Assembly: GCA_021819255.1 (NCBI GenBank)
Contig: JAKART010000202.1
Location: 1-5,259 of the forward strand
Reading direction: 5' to 3'
DNA from: Acidobacteriota bacterium
GTDB lineage: Bacteria; Acidobacteriota; Terriglobia; Terriglobales; Acidobacteriaceae
Length of the DNA stretch: 5,259 nt
Part shown: one piece after another, positions 4,713-5,259 of the stretch
Layout of the letters: each line of letters starts with the position of its first letter
Position numbering within the stretch: position 1 is the stretch's first letter
The notes under the pieces: model-generated
The model's database searches: none
Told to the model about the DNA's origin: nothing
What the model saw: only the letters and a program-made list of their open reading frames with translations
Made by a program: the position numbers and the translations under genes

Positions 4713-5024
4713 CTAGTCCTTAACCGACTTCACCGTGATGGTGTTGCCCGAGAGCGAGCCGTTGACGGTGACGGTCTTGCCCGCATAGGCATTCAACTTG
4801 CTCGCATTCGAGACGTTGTAGACCTTGGTTCCCACGATCAGAACCGCAGGAGATCCCATCCCGATGCACTTCTTGGCGCAGGCGGCATGGGCGGCGGTGG
4901 AAGCCTTGGCCAGATTGTTGTGGGCGCACATGGAGTCTGATACGACGCCTTTGAAGGTCTGGGCCATCGCGCTGGCGGAGAGGAAGGAGAGAGCAAGGAC
5001 AGGGACGGTGAGTAGCTTCTTCAT
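4713..5024 (-). CDS. Small secreted Cys/His protein, acidobacterial type
   Basis: The product has 103 residues. A clear signal peptide (MKKLL, hydrophobic core, SASAMA) predicts cleavage after residue 21, leaving about 82 residues. The mature part opens with TFKGVVSDSMCAHNN and continues with C49-x3-C53. C33, H35, H46, C49 and C53 could together bind a metal or form a disulfide. The second half (VLIVGTKVYNVSN...KLNAYAGKTVTVNGSLSGNTITVKSV) has the alternating pattern of a small beta fold, possibly OB-like. I recall many short exported proteins of this shape, with SDSMC near the start, in acidobacteria, and their function is unknown. ATG at 5024 has GAGGT six bases upstream (5031-5035). The gene stands alone with a hairpin behind it. 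Confidence 0.88.
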   Translation of the reverse strand: MKKLLTVPVLALSFLSASAMAQTFKGVVSDSMCAHNNLAKASTAAHAACAKKCIGMGSPAVLIVGTKVYNVSNASKLNAYAGKTVTVNGSLSGNTITVKSVKD

Positions 5025-5062
5025 TGGGAGACCTCGGACGTATACCTTGATACTGCACCCGA

Positions 5063-5068
5063 AGTATA
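5063..5068 (-). promoter_or_regulatory. Possible -10 box of the secreted protein gene
   Basis: On the - strand this reads TATACT, close to the TATAAT consensus, 38 bases before the start codon. That would give a short leader of roughly 30 bases containing the GAGGT ribosome-binding site. No good -35 hexamer was found at the usual distance, so the call is weak. Confidence 0.3.
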
Positions 5069-5114
5069 GCGCAGCAGGCCCGCATTGCGATACAGGGGAT
5101 TGTCCCGCTCCCCC

Positions 5115-5142
5115 CTCGCAAAAGCGAGACGCCGGGCGTTTC
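5115..5142. repeat. Two adjacent small hairpins upstream of the secreted protein gene
   Basis: CTCGC-AAAA-GCGAG (5115-5128) is a perfect 5-pair stem with a 4-base loop. The overlapping GAGACGC (5126-5132) and GCGTTTC (5136-5142) form an alternative 7-pair stem with one G-T pair. On the - strand the second stem is followed by GCTTTT, so it might end a transcript entering from beyond the window. The rest of 5025-5259 shows no supportable gene. Confidence 0.3.
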
Positions 5143-5259
5143 TTGCAATGAAGAGTGGAATCGGATGGGGGCTCTCCGGCTCCTGGGGCACTCCCTGGAG
5201 ACTCGGATCGGCTGAGCCAAGACCCGGAGGGCCGGCGCTTGAGCCGTTCGCTCCAGATC

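Overview
The window is a GC-rich bacterial chromosome fragment with five well-supported genes and one likely small gene. The gene types suggest Acidobacteriota: an ECF sigma factor next to small membrane proteins, an orphan LytTR response regulator, a small secreted protein of the 'SDSMC' type, and a short conserved membrane protein. This assignment is inferred from recalled protein style, not from a marker gene. No rRNA, tRNA, CRISPR array, insertion sequence, integrase or origin is visible.

Bases 1-320 hold no gene I can support. They form a leader with short self-complementary repeats and one AT-rich patch just before the first gene. Bases 321-1986 are a tight three-gene operon on the + strand: an ECF sigma factor, a two-helix membrane protein, and a three-helix membrane protein ending in two tandem zinc ribbons. 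Both junctions are ATGA stop/start overlaps, so the three products are probably made in a coupled way. The layout suggests sigma factor plus membrane-bound control, but neither membrane protein has a recognised anti-sigma motif.

After a 250-base gap comes a LytTR-type response regulator (2237-3145, +) with no histidine kinase in view. It is followed by a 103-residue membrane protein (3239-3550, +). The right half runs on the - strand: an outer-membrane beta-barrel protein (3677-4270), whose start is most likely TTG, and a small secreted Cys/His protein (4713-5024). The 126-base convergent gap between 3550 and 3677 is almost entirely self-complementary, forming three consecutive hairpins. A 442-base stretch (4271-4712) separates the two - strand genes and holds the barrel gene's leader plus a terminator-like hairpin behind the secreted protein gene.

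The best candidate for something undescribed is the sigma / membrane / membrane-zinc-ribbon cassette. Next are the structured convergent gap and the small Cys/His secreted protein. All functional links between the genes are inference from position.
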